The notes under the pieces: model-generated
The model's database searches: none
Told to the model about the DNA's origin: nothing
What the model saw: only the letters and a program-made list of their open reading frames with translations
Shown: in pieces, positions 1 to 6,597 of the stretch
How the letters are laid out: each line of letters begins with the position of its first letter
How positions within the stretch are numbered: the stretch's first letter is position 1
DNA from: Parcubacteria group bacterium CG10_big_fil_rev_8_21_14_0_10_36_14
GTDB lineage: Bacteria; Patescibacteriota; Patescibacteriia; GCA-002772895
Length of the DNA: 34,224 bases
Assembly: GCA_002772895.1 (NCBI GenBank)
Contig: PFCS01000017.1
Span: 2,262-36,485 of the forward strand
Direction: 5' to 3'
Program-made: the position numbers and the translations under genes

Positions 1-241
1 GTAGTGAAGCATTTCCGCTGTCTTGGTATCAAGACATCAAAGCAAAACAATTTTCAAATCCTTTTAAGAAAAATTTGGCGGGCTGGCATTAAAAAATTGA
101 AAGAAAGTTGTTTTGCTTTGCTCGTCGAAGTTCGGCGGACGGAAACGCGGAGCGGAGTTAATCAAGCATTTTTCGTTCAAAATAGGTTCGAGCTTCGTTC
201 AACAATTGCGATAAAAAAATCTTAACAGAAGTGTTTTTTAT
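1..241. other. Non-coding or unresolved leader region
   Basis: I find no convincing gene here. One open frame (4-225, plus) codes for a basic, low-complexity product without recognisable motifs and has no SD; its ATG is preceded by G, unlike the real SD-less genes of the window. The stretch holds a 12-bp inverted repeat (39-50 with 108-119), a 6-bp hairpin at 20-35 and the word TTCGTTCAA twice near 175-210. It may be the 3' flank of a gene outside the window or an uncharacterised structured RNA. Confidence 0.3.
39..119. repeat. 12-bp perfect inverted repeat with long loop
   Basis: AAAGCAAAACAA at 39-50 is the exact reverse complement of TTGTTTTGCTTT at 108-119. The intervening 57 nt could add a few weak pairs. 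No U-tract follows on either strand, so this is not an ordinary terminator. Function unknown. Confidence 0.45.
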
Positions 242-275
242 AAATTAAAAAGCCGCTTCTCAAATGAGAAACGGC
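242..275 (-). terminator. Rho-independent terminator of the 288-1247 gene
   Basis: On the minus strand a hairpin GCCGTTTCTC-ATTT-GAGAAGCGGC (275-252, one mismatch) is followed by TTTTTAATTT. It lies 12 bases past the stop codon of the minus-strand gene. Confidence 0.8.
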
Positions 276-287
276 AATAAAATAAAG

Positions 288-1247
288 TTACTTCTTCTTT
301 TTGAATAGTGATGACTCGGGGGGAATCTGACGCTCCTGCTCATATTCCTTAACCCCAAGAACTTCTACTTCAAACCAAGGACGCAACGAATCTGTGAAAA
401 CAGACCGCAAAAAAGGAACGTTTAGAAATACATCATTCACAAGATCGATCAAACTTCCAACCCTTCCCTCCAAAAGCTTAATAGTAAATCTAAGATCATG
501 GATACGTTCATCCAAGCATTTTGCCATTGGGCTGAGCTTAATAACCGGTAATTCTACTTGGGCGATACTAAGCCCTCGTCTGCCAAGAGATGCCTGCGTT
601 TCTGCTCTGAAGATATTCCATGCCATAAGCGGAACGAGCAAATCCATATCCTTGTAGATTTTCATCGCAAGGATTGAGCGTAAAACACCGGACGGGTCAC
701 CTAGAAAGTGAGGCCTAACTGCAAAGATTCCGGCATTCAAATTAGTGAAGGCTCCAAAGATATGTTGATCACATCTGCTCATTGCATAGCTAATAAAAAT
801 ATCAACCATCAGCGCTTTGCGGACTTCTTCGTTATCCGTCAAAAAACCTTCAAGCGACTTCTTGTTATCAATATGCAAAATTTTTGGAGTTCCGAGGATG
901 AGATTGTTCGGCAACGTTCGCGCTTTGTCTACAAATTGAGTAAAGTGCCTGGTGTCATACCTGAGCATAGCGGTATTGAAGACAACGATATCAAAGTCAT
1001 CTTCAAAAATAACTTGAGACAGAAGGCTAAAAGCCCTGCGCATCAACTTATCTCCGCGTCTAAACGGCACCTTAATATCAAAAAAACCGGAATGAAAAGC
1101 CAAGTCAGCCATCTCGTCGTCTTCTTCAGAAAACGAAATTGCAGTCAAGGCATTTTTGTATTTTGCTAGGATAGCGCGTCTATATTCACCAACTCGATGA
1201 ACTGTAGCTTCGGTCGGAAAAAAAAGAAAAACAGGTCTCTTTTGCAT
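288..1247 (-). CDS. Conserved-looking protein of unknown function (possible GT-A-like fold)
   Basis: A 319-residue soluble protein that I do not recognise. It begins with an alternating hydrophobic strand (PVFLFFPTEAT), has an aspartate-containing strand around residue 85 (FEDDFDIVVFN) and a NLNAGIFAV segment near 170. That general order recalls nucleotide-sugar glycosyltransferases, but no diagnostic DxD site is clear, so the fold is a guess. No signal peptide or membrane segment is visible; the end is lysine-rich. The frame is open 23 codons further upstream, but I choose ATG 1247 because a perfect GGAGG (1257-1253) sits 5 nt before it and the upstream extension would overlap the promoter at 1288-1316. 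It is monocistronic, divergent from the hydrolase at 1363, and ends in its own terminator. It belongs to the small SD-led gene class of this window. Confidence 0.75.
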   Translation of the reverse strand: MQKRPVFLFFPTEATVHRVGEYRRAILAKYKNALTAISFSEEDDEMADLAFHSGFFDIKVPFRRGDKLMRRAFSLLSQVIFEDDFDIVVFNTAMLRYDTRHFTQFVDKARTLPNNLILGTPKILHIDNKKSLEGFLTDNEEVRKALMVDIFISYAMSRCDQHIFGAFTNLNAGIFAVRPHFLGDPSGVLRSILAMKIYKDMDLLVPLMAWNIFRAETQASLGRRGLSIAQVELPVIKLSPMAKCLDERIHDLRFTIKLLEGRVGSLIDLVNDVFLNVPFLRSVFTDSLRPWFEVEVLGVKEYEQERQIPPESSLFKKKK

Positions 1248-1252
1248 CGCAC

Positions 1253-1257
1253 CCTCC
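1253..1257 (-). promoter_or_regulatory. Strong Shine-Dalgarno site (GGAGG)
   Basis: GGAGG lies 5 nt upstream of ATG 1247 on the minus strand. It settles the start of the 319-residue protein and is unusual here, since most genes in the window lack any SD. Confidence 0.75.
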
Positions 1258-1287
1258 GGATCTGCGTTGTAATGAACATCAACATAG

Positions 1288-1316
1288 AATTTAGCAGAAA
1301 TTTTAATATTTGTCAA
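1288..1316 (-). promoter_or_regulatory. Sigma70-type promoter, minus strand
   Basis: TTGACA (1316-1311), a 17-nt spacer and TAAATT (1293-1288), reading on the minus strand toward the 288-1247 gene. Its -35 overlaps the -35 of the divergent plus-strand promoter. Confidence 0.65.
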
Positions 1317-1337
1317 ATATTTGATATAAGATATAAT
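1310..1337 (+). promoter_or_regulatory. Sigma70-type promoter of the hydrolase operon
   Basis: TTGTCA (1310-1315), a 16-nt spacer and a perfect TATAAT (1332-1337). The predicted start of transcription is about 19 nt before ATG 1363, giving a short leader without an SD. Confidence 0.7.
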
Positions 1338-1362
1338 ATAGAATTAACGTCATATATTTTAT

Positions 1363-2013
1363 ATGAAAAAGATAAATTTTTTAACTTCTGACGGAGTAAA
1401 GATTGTTGGAAACTGGTTTCCTGTAGAAAATGTAAAAAAATATGCCGTTCTGCTTCATATGAGACCGGCAACAAAAGAGTCCTGGGACGAGTTTGCAAAG
1501 AAGCTGGTTGAAGCAGAGATATCCGCTTTGGCGATTGATTTGCGCGGGCATGGCGAAAGCATTAAACAAAATGGGGTAAAAATAGATTACAAAAATTTTC
1601 CAGACGGAAGTCATGCTGATTGTAAAAAAGACGTAGATGCAACAATAAATCGGTTAAGAGAAGCAGGAGCTTCTGACGAAGATATAGTACTTATAGGAGG
1701 CTCTATTGGCGCTAACCTGGCTATAGACGGGATGTCGCGTTATTCAAAAATAAAAAAAGGAGTGGCGCTTTCGCCTGGTATTGAATTTTTGGGCATATCA
1801 ACCGAAGATGCAGTGAAAAATTTATCAATAAAACAAAAATTATTTATGGTTGCTTCGGCTGATGATACCTATTCATATGATTCTGTAAAAAAATTGCACG
1901 GGTTGAATCCTGATTCAACAGAGATTGAGTTGTATGATACCACAGGGCATGCTACAAAAATGTTTGCTTCCGAGCCGGAGCTGATGGAAAAATTAATAAA
2001 TTGGTTAAAATAA
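1363..2013 (+). CDS. Alpha/beta-hydrolase (serine hydrolase)
   Basis: A 216-residue single-domain alpha/beta-hydrolase. The nucleophile elbow is GGSIGAN (Ser114), preceded by the RGHGES turn near 61-66; the acid is Asp167 or Asp168 in SADDTYS and the base is His196 in TGHATK, giving a complete triad in the usual order. The length and absence of a lid suit the small dienelactone-hydrolase/acyl-esterase type, but the substrate cannot be read from the sequence. There is no signal peptide, so it should act in the cytoplasm. It is first in a plus-strand run with the MazG-like and TatD genes, behind a good promoter. The start is SD-less with T at -1. Confidence 0.85.
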   Translation: MKKINFLTSDGVKIVGNWFPVENVKKYAVLLHMRPATKESWDEFAKKLVEAEISALAIDLRGHGESIKQNGVKIDYKNFPDGSHADCKKDVDATINRLREAGASDEDIVLIGGSIGANLAIDGMSRYSKIKKGVALSPGIEFLGISTEDAVKNLSIKQKLFMVASADDTYSYDSVKKLHGLNPDSTEIELYDTTGHATKMFASEPELMEKLINWLK

Positions 2014-2029
2014 AAATTAATAAAAAAAT

Positions 2030-2359
2030 ATGGAGTTCAATGATTACCAACAAAAATCAAGAAAAACCGCTATTTATCCCGATCTGGGCAACAATCATAT
2101 CTATCCTACGCTTGGACTAATGGGAGAAGCAGGAGAAATCGCGGAAAAAGTAAAAAAAATAATGCGAGATGACGGCGGACTGATAAGTGAAGAAAAAAAA
2201 GAACTTCTTTCAAAAGAGCTGGGAGATGTTTTATGGTATTTAACTCAACTGGCAACAGAATTTAATCTTTCGTTGGATGAAATCGCAAATCAAAATATAG
2301 AAAAATTGTATTCCAGAATGGAGCGCAACCAGCTTCACGGATCGGGAGATAATAGATAA
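2030..2359 (+). CDS. MazG-like nucleotide pyrophosphohydrolase
   Basis: A 109-residue all-alpha NTP pyrophosphohydrolase of the MazG-like family. The Mg-binding pattern is visible as GEAGEIAEK (around 32-40) and KELGDVLWYL (around 62-71), which supply the E-xx-E and E-xx-D ligands. Such single-domain enzymes hydrolyse nucleoside triphosphates, often non-canonical ones, to the monophosphate and pyrophosphate. It follows the hydrolase by 16 nt and precedes tatD by 40 nt, so a house-cleaning and DNA-repair context is likely. The SD-less start has T at -1. The nucleotide preference is not predictable. Confidence 0.88.
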   Translation: MEFNDYQQKSRKTAIYPDLGNNHIYPTLGLMGEAGEIAEKVKKIMRDDGGLISEEKKELLSKELGDVLWYLTQLATEFNLSLDEIANQNIEKLYSRMERNQLHGSGDNR

Positions 2360-2399
2360 ATGTTAAATGACGAATAAATAATCATATCACTTACACGCT

Positions 2400-3257
2400 A
2401 TGCTAATAGATACCCACGCCCACTTAAACTTTAGTGCATATAAAGATGACCTCGACGAAGTAATAGACAGAACCTTGGAAAACAACACCTGGGTTATTAA
2501 TGTTGGTTCGCAAAGCACAACCAGCGAACGCGCGGTCGGAATAGCAAATAAATATGAAGAGGGGATTTATGCTGCCGTGGGACTCCACCCGACTCATCTT
2601 TTTTCAGTGCATATTGATGAAAGCGAAGTTGATGTAAAATTTAAAAGCAGAGCCGAAGATTGGGATTACGAATTCTATAAAAAACTGGCGCAAGATAAGA
2701 AGGTAGTTGCAATTGGAGAAATGGGGTTGGACTACAATTTTATTCCGGATAATGTGGATAGAAAAACCGCAGAAAAAAAACAGCAAGAAGTTTTTCGCAA
2801 AGGGTTGGATTTGGCCGATGAGTTGGATTTGCCAATTATTATCCACAACCGCGACGTGCATGATGAAATTATCCCAATCCTAAACGAATATGTTAAAAAT
2901 GGCAAATTAAAACGGCGGGGCGTAATCCATTGCTATACCGGTGGATGGCAAGACGCTGAAAGATACATGGATTTAGGTTTTTTAATAGGTTTCACGGGAA
3001 TAATAACTTTTAGCCCGCGCAAAAATAATGAGGCGCAACAAGAAAAAATCCTAGAGGTTGCTCGTAATATTCCTATGGATAAATTTATGATAGAAACCGA
3101 TTGTCCATATCTTACTCCGGAGCCAAACAGAGGAAAGCGCAATGAACCTCTTTTTGTGCGATATGTTATGGAAAAAATAGCTGAAATAAAAAAAGTTACT
3201 TTTGATGAGATAATAAATGTTTCCACAAAAACAGCAAGAGATTTTTTTAAAATTTAA
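2400..3257 (+). CDS. tatD: TatD family metal-dependent DNase
   Basis: A 285-residue TIM-barrel amidohydrolase-type nuclease. The metal ligands are in order: THAHL at 5-9 (HxH), GEMGLDYN near 114-121, IIHNRD near 152-157, VIHCYTG near 181-187 and IETDCPYLTP near 234-243. The last motif is typical of TatD/YcfH/YjjV 3'-5' DNases. Between the first and second ligand sets there is a slightly enlarged region (about residues 60-105). It ends directly at a strong terminator that faces the protease gene. The SD-less start has T at -1. Confidence 0.93.
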   Translation: MLIDTHAHLNFSAYKDDLDEVIDRTLENNTWVINVGSQSTTSERAVGIANKYEEGIYAAVGLHPTHLFSVHIDESEVDVKFKSRAEDWDYEFYKKLAQDKKVVAIGEMGLDYNFIPDNVDRKTAEKKQQEVFRKGLDLADELDLPIIIHNRDVHDEIIPILNEYVKNGKLKRRGVIHCYTGGWQDAERYMDLGFLIGFTGIITFSPRKNNEAQQEKILEVARNIPMDKFMIETDCPYLTPEPNRGKRNEPLFVRYVMEKIAEIKKVTFDEIINVSTKTARDFFKI

Positions 3258-3289
3258 AATTCCTGCCTTTTGGCAGGAATTATTTTTTT
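3258..3289 (+). terminator. Rho-independent terminator after tatD
   Basis: AATTCCTGCC-TTTT-GGCAGGAATT (3258-3281) followed by ATTTTTTT. It overlaps the stop codon of the convergent protease gene. Confidence 0.9.
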
Positions 3290-4065
3290 GGCAAGAGATC
3301 TTTTAAAAGATCTCTTTTCTTTTCCAGAAGCTCTTTTAAATGCGATATCTCTATGTGCCAGGTAAACGAGTTCCTCAGCTGTTGCATTTGTCCGTTTCGG
3401 CTCAAAATCCCTACAACTTCTCCATTAAAATTAAAAATCGGGGCTCCGCTCATTCCGGGGAGAGTGTGCATATCCGATCCGGTCATAATAGTGTCCAAAC
3501 CATCAGACAAAGAGTAAAAGCGCGTATGCATCAAAACGTGACCAAAAGATATCTTATCGCTATAATCCATGAATCCATCCTTATCAAATATTTTACCAAA
3601 GTCATTTAGCAACGTCCGTCCGATAGTAAAAATCGGTTCGCCTGATTTTTGCACATTTTTAGCAACTTTTACCGTGCTTCTAAAGCGATGGCCAATGTAG
3701 AGAATTGATAAATCATCTTTTTCGGAATTTACTTCAAATAAAACTTCTTTTACAATCGGCCTGCCATGTTCATTAAATCTAATAAATTTTGACGCCACGT
3801 TTTTATCTCTTAAAACGTGATAAGCTGTGAGAACCAGCCCTTTCTCATCTATAATTACCCCAGTACCGAAAGTGACAATACTGCCAGATAAATTATTACC
3901 ATAGACAAAGACTATATTTTTTCTGTTTTCTTCAACTTTTTGAAGCGCGATTTCATGTTTGCAATACACGGTATTTGCTGTGTGCACATATCGCGTTTCT
4001 CTAATAATTCTTGTACATCCACAGAAAAATAGGGCTAAACTTACAAGAAAAAGTACATACCTCAT
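3280..4065 (-). CDS. Trypsin-like serine protease, probable lipoprotein
   Basis: A 261-residue S1-family (HtrA/DegP-like protease domain) protein. Residues 1-17 form a signal peptide ending in FFCGC, so Cys17 is a plausible lipidation site and the protease would be anchored outside the membrane. The triad is His83 (TAYHVL), Asp117/118 (EKDDLSIL) and Ser206 in PGMSGAP. GTGVIIDEKGLVLTAYHV is the classic strand pair before the histidine. The protein stops soon after the protease domain, so there is no PDZ domain as in true DegP. Start ATG 4065 is fixed by AAGGAG 6 nt upstream, again the SD-led class. It converges on tatD; the last codons (RDLLKDLL) are encoded by a perfect 24-bp palindrome. Confidence 0.88.
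   Translation of the reverse strand: MRYVLFLVSLALFFCGCTRIIRETRYVHTANTVYCKHEIALQKVEENRKNIVFVYGNNLSGSIVTFGTGVIIDEKGLVLTAYHVLRDKNVASKFIRFNEHGRPIVKEVLFEVNSEKDDLSILYIGHRFRSTVKVAKNVQKSGEPIFTIGRTLLNDFGKIFDKDGFMDYSDKISFGHVLMHTRFYSLSDGLDTIMTGSDMHTLPGMSGAPIFNFNGEVVGILSRNGQMQQLRNSFTWHIEISHLKELLEKKRDLLKDLLPKK
3293..3316. repeat. Perfect 24-bp palindrome inside the protease 3' end
   Basis: The 12-mer AAGAGATCTTTT at 3293-3304 is directly followed by its exact reverse complement at 3305-3316. It lies in the coding end of the protease, next to the tatD terminator, and on the plus strand is followed by a T-rich stretch. Confidence 0.6.
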
Positions 4066-4071
4066 GGCGAT

Positions 4072-4077
4072 CTCCTT
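4072..4077 (-). promoter_or_regulatory. Strong Shine-Dalgarno site of the protease
   Basis: AAGGAG on the minus strand, 6 nt before ATG 4065. A second AAGGAG lies about 17 nt further upstream without a start codon. Confidence 0.75.
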
Positions 4078-4099
4078 TTTTGAACGAACTCCTTATTAA

Positions 4100-4128
4100 A
4101 CATTACCAAATACCACTAAAAGTAGCAA
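4100..4128 (-). promoter_or_regulatory. Candidate promoter of the protease gene
   Basis: TTGCTA (4128-4123), a 17-nt spacer and TAATGT (4105-4100) preceded by TGG (extended -10 form) on the minus strand. The -10 is weak, so confidence is moderate. Confidence 0.4.
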
Positions 4129-4140
4129 TTTTTTAGGCAC

Positions 4141-4169
4141 TTGATATATTTATAAATATTTGCTAAACT
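4141..4169 (+). promoter_or_regulatory. Promoter of the ATP synthase operon
   Basis: TTGATA (4141-4146), a 17-nt spacer and TAAACT (4164-4169) with an upstream TGC (extended -10). The predicted start of transcription is about 20 nt before ATG 4197. Confidence 0.65.
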
Positions 4170-4196
4170 ATGAAGCGTTAGTGTATATAAAAAAAT

Positions 4197-4457
4197 ATGA
4201 CAAAAAATAACGGTATGTGGCAGGCGTTATCGCTTGCCGGTCAGCTTGGTTATACAATTGCTGTACCTCTGGTCATATTAGCTTTAATCGGAAGGTTTTT
4301 TGATAGAAAATATGACAGTTCGCCATGGTTTTTACTGGGAGGTATTTTTTTATCTTTGATTATTACAAGTATTTGGATTACAAAAAAATCAATGTTAATA
4401 ATGAGAGATATAACTGAAGATCTAAAAAAAAACAAAACGAAAGTCTCGCAAAGTTAG
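4197..4457 (+). CDS. AtpI/AtpZ-like F-ATPase accessory membrane protein
   Basis: An 86-residue protein with two membrane helices (about 16-33 and 43-61) joined by a short loop containing FDRKYDSSPW, and a charged lysine-rich tail. The length, the helix hairpin and the position directly before atpB fit the AtpI/AtpZ family, which helps c-ring assembly or Mg/Ca supply in F-ATPase operons. It is the first gene behind the operon promoter. The start is SD-less with T at -1. AtpI and AtpZ cannot be told apart with certainty here. Confidence 0.8.
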   Translation: MTKNNGMWQALSLAGQLGYTIAVPLVILALIGRFFDRKYDSSPWFLLGGIFLSLIITSIWITKKSMLIMRDITEDLKKNKTKVSQS

Positions 4458-4513
4458 CAGAAAATAACGAAAAAATTACTCGTAATTCGTAATTAATAAG
4501 TCATAATTGGATT

Positions 4514-5260
4514 ATGCACATAAGTTTGGCCGCTGAACCAATGTTTAAAATCGGCAGTTTCATAGTTACAAATACACTTATAATGTCAGTTATTATTTCA
4601 ATAGGTTTAATAGCGCTTGCTTTGATTTTACAAAAAAAAATGCAAGAAAAACCAAGAGGACTGCAAAACCTTATAGAACTCTTAGTAGAAAAACTTCTAA
4701 ATTTTATGGAATCCGTAACTCAAGATCGTCGCCAAGCGGTAAAATTTTTTCCAATTGTGGCGACGATCTTTGTTTTTGTAATTCTTTCCAATTGGTTGGA
4801 GATCGTACCGGGCTTGGGAACGATTGGTTTAAAAGAAATGGTTCATGGAGAAGCGATCATTATCCCTTTTATTCGGTCTTCATCGGCAGACTTAAATTTA
4901 ACATTAGCTATTGCTATCATTTCTGTCGTTGCGACGCAAATATTTGGCATCATGGCAATCGGATTTTTCAAGCATTGGGGAAAATTCATTAGTTTTAAGG
5001 GTCCAATTGAATTTTTTGTAGGACTATTGGAACTGATATCCGAAGTGGCAAAAATGATTTCTTTTTCATTTCGGTTATTTGGTAATATTTTTGCGGGTGA
5101 AGTTCTATTGACAGTTGTGTTATTTTTGGTACCCTATATAGTGCCTTTGCCTTTCCTATTTTTAGAGATATTTGTCGGGTTTGTGCAGGCTTTGGTGTTT
5201 GCAATGCTTACATTAGTATTTTTGAAAATGGCAACAGTTTCTCATGATGAGCAACATTAA
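4514..5260 (+). CDS. atpB: ATP synthase Fo subunit a
   Basis: A 248-residue polytopic membrane protein. The essential arginine of the proton path lies in FSFRLFGNIFAGE (about 180-192), the family signature. The first membrane segment is at about 16-39, and LNLTLAIAIISVVATQIFG near 131-149 is the helix bearing the conserved LN. Together with the c ring it forms the ion channel of the rotary synthase. It follows the atpI-like gene by 56 nt; that gap holds only an AT-rich stretch of GTAATT words. The SD-less ATG has T at -1. After the stop comes a large stem-loop (5268-5313) that separates it from atpE. Confidence 0.95.
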   Translation: MHISLAAEPMFKIGSFIVTNTLIMSVIISIGLIALALILQKKMQEKPRGLQNLIELLVEKLLNFMESVTQDRRQAVKFFPIVATIFVFVILSNWLEIVPGLGTIGLKEMVHGEAIIIPFIRSSSADLNLTLAIAIISVVATQIFGIMAIGFFKHWGKFISFKGPIEFFVGLLELISEVAKMISFSFRLFGNIFAGEVLLTVVLFLVPYIVPLPFLFLEIFVGFVQALVFAMLTLVFLKMATVSHDEQH

Positions 5261-5267
5261 TAGTGCG

Positions 5268-5313
5268 TTTCTCTACGCAGGTTAAAGATATATTATTTAA
5301 CCCTGTGGAGAAA
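5268..5313 (+). repeat. Imperfect stem-loop between atpB and atpE
   Basis: TTTCTC (5268-5273) pairs with GAGAAA (5308-5313); an inner stem CAGGTTAAA (5278-5286) pairs with TTTAAC/CCTG (5296-5305, one bulge), and a few further pairs join the two. No U-tract follows, so it looks like an intercistronic processing or stability element. The distal arm GTGGAGAAATAC recurs before atpC. Confidence 0.55.
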
Positions 5314-5389
5314 TACATTAATAATTAATTATATCCGAAGGCCGACGTTAAAAATCAAACTACCGTCGAATGCAGTAGGATAAAAGCGT

Positions 5390-5650
5390 ATGGAAAACGA
5401 AGTGGTACAGCAAGCAGCCGGTTTGAGCCTTGAGGCTATAAAATCCATGGCAGCGGCATTTACAATCACCATTGGCGCATTTGCGCCAGCTTTGGCAATT
5501 GGTAAATTAGCGGCAAAAGCTATGGAAGCCATCGGCAGAAATCCGGAAGCTGCTCCAAAAATCCAAACAGCAATGATTTTATCAATTGCGTTTGCGGAAG
5601 CTATCGCGATTTATGCATTGGTTATCGCTTTGATAATCAAATTTGTTTAA
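5390..5650 (+). CDS. atpE: ATP synthase Fo subunit c
   Basis: An 86-residue two-helix proteolipid. Helix 1 covers about 19-49 and the polar loop is GRNPEAAP (49-56). The ion-binding carboxylate is Glu70 in [11 protein letters not shown]. By alignment with the Na-binding ring of Ilyobacter-type enzymes, the Gln and Ser ligands are replaced by Ile37 and Ala71, so I infer proton coupling. The glycine packing motif GxGxGxG of helix 1 is replaced by A30-x-A32-x-A34-x-A36-x-G38, with Lys39 after it. The gene is bracketed by two stem-loops (5268-5313 and 5663-5681), which may serve the high copy number needed. The SD-less start has T at -1. Confidence 0.95.
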   Translation: MENEVVQQAAGLSLEAIKSMAAAFTITIGAFAPALAIGKLAAKAMEAIGRNPEAAPKIQTAMILSIAFAEAIAIYALVIALIIKFV

Positions 5651-5662
5651 GGTAAGACTCTC

Positions 5663-5681
5663 GGCGGCAAATTTTGCCGCC
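5663..5681 (+). repeat. GC-rich hairpin between atpE and atpF
   Basis: GGCGGCAAA (5663-5671) and TTTGCCGCC (5673-5681) form a stable hairpin 12 nt after the atpE stop. There is no U-tract behind it (CCAAGC follows), so it is more likely an mRNA 3'-end stabiliser than a terminator. Confidence 0.6.
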
Positions 5682-5712
5682 CCAAGCTTTGACTTAAATA
5701 ACTATATAATAT

Positions 5713-6207
5713 ATGGAAAGTTTACTAGACAAATTAGGCGTTGATTGGAAGCTTTTATTAGCTCAAGCCATTAACTTTTTAATTCTTTTGGCTATTTTAT
5801 ATAAATTTTTATACAAGCCGGTTTTAAAAACTTTGCACGATAGAGAAGAAAAAATTGATAACAGTCTAAAACAGGCTGAGAGAATAGAAGAAAACTTATT
5901 CAAAAGTGAGGCTGAGAAAGCAAAGATCATCGCAGAAGCCAGGAATGAAGCGGGGAGAATTATTGCCGAAGGAAAAGATACTTCCGATAAAATGCGGGAC
6001 GAGCTTGTTAATACGGCAAAAATTGAAGCTACGAATGCCTTAGAACAAGGTAAAAAACAATTGGCTATAGAAAAAGAACAGATGTTTAAAGAATTGAAAG
6101 GCGAAGTTGCCGATATGGTCACAGTAGCAACAGAAAAAATATTACGTAATAAAATAGATGGAAATTTGGACAAAAAAACTATTGAAGAAAACATAAAGGA
6201 ATTATAA
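5713..6207 (+). CDS. atpF: ATP synthase Fo subunit b
   Basis: A 164-residue subunit b with one N-terminal membrane helix (about 13-36, LLLAQAINFLILLAILYKFL) followed by a long charged, alanine/glutamate/lysine-rich helix that forms the peripheral stalk; YKPVLKTLHDREEKI is the typical transition. It couples the a subunit to delta and F1. It is separated from atpE by a 62-nt gap with a hairpin and is followed by atpH after 2 nt. The SD-less start has T at -1. Only one b gene is present, so a homodimeric stalk is expected. Confidence 0.93.
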   Translation: MESLLDKLGVDWKLLLAQAINFLILLAILYKFLYKPVLKTLHDREEKIDNSLKQAERIEENLFKSEAEKAKIIAEARNEAGRIIAEGKDTSDKMRDELVNTAKIEATNALEQGKKQLAIEKEQMFKELKGEVADMVTVATEKILRNKIDGNLDKKTIEENIKEL

Positions 6208-6209
6208 AT

Positions 6210-6593
6210 ATGAAGAATGGTGATAAAATTTACGCTATTGCGCTTTATGAGGCGCTTCTAGGAAAAACCGGTATAGAAAATATTATCAATAATTTTTTAA
6301 AACTTTTAAAAGAAAAATCACAGCTTCATAGGATGGATAAAATAATTGTAGAATTTGAAAAAATATATAATGAAAAGAATAATATCGCAAAATTGAAAAT
6401 AAAAAGCGCTTTTCCGTTAGATAGCCAGGTTGTGGATAAAATTGCAGAGGCTCTCAAACTAAAGAAATATGAATTGGAAACATCTATTGATAAAGAGCTT
6501 ATTGGCGGATTTGTAGCCAAATATGGGGATACTTTAATCGATACAAGTATAAAAAATAACTTAAAAGAGTTGCATAATAAATTAATAAAATAA
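6210..6593 (+). CDS. atpH: ATP synthase F1 subunit delta (short form)
   Basis: A 127-residue delta/OSCP protein. The C-terminal part is canonical ([21 protein letters not shown] near 93-113), but the family is usually about 175-185 residues. The N-terminal helical bundle that caps the alpha subunits is reduced to about 60 residues ([14 protein letters not shown] at 5-18, then two helices). It starts 2 nt after atpF; a weak AAAGGA at the end of atpF lies 9 nt upstream, but T at -1 is also present. Position between b and alpha supports the call. Whether the short bundle still binds all three alpha subunits is open. Confidence 0.88.
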   Translation: MKNGDKIYAIALYEALLGKTGIENIINNFLKLLKEKSQLHRMDKIIVEFEKIYNEKNNIAKLKIKSAFPLDSQVVDKIAEALKLKKYELETSIDKELIGGFVAKYGDTLIDTSIKNNLKELHNKLIK

Positions 6594-6597
6594 ACAT

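Noticed and set aside
4-225. 73-codon open frame at the left end
   Set aside because: No SD, G before the ATG, low-complexity basic product and no recognisable motif; it also spans the inverted repeat.
394-657. Open frames antisense to annotated genes (for example 394-657, 708-1169, 23916-24287, 26582-27079)
   Set aside because: They lie opposite clear genes, show no family features and lack SD sites; they are shadows of the coding strand.
1248-1316. N-terminal extension of the 288-1247 gene
   Set aside because: It would contain the promoter and the GGAGG site; the ATG behind the SD is better placed.
4478-4513. GTAATT-rich words between ATP synthase genes (also near 8124-8146 and 23456-23484)
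   Set aside because: Too short and AT-rich to distinguish from base composition; no defined unit or target duplication.
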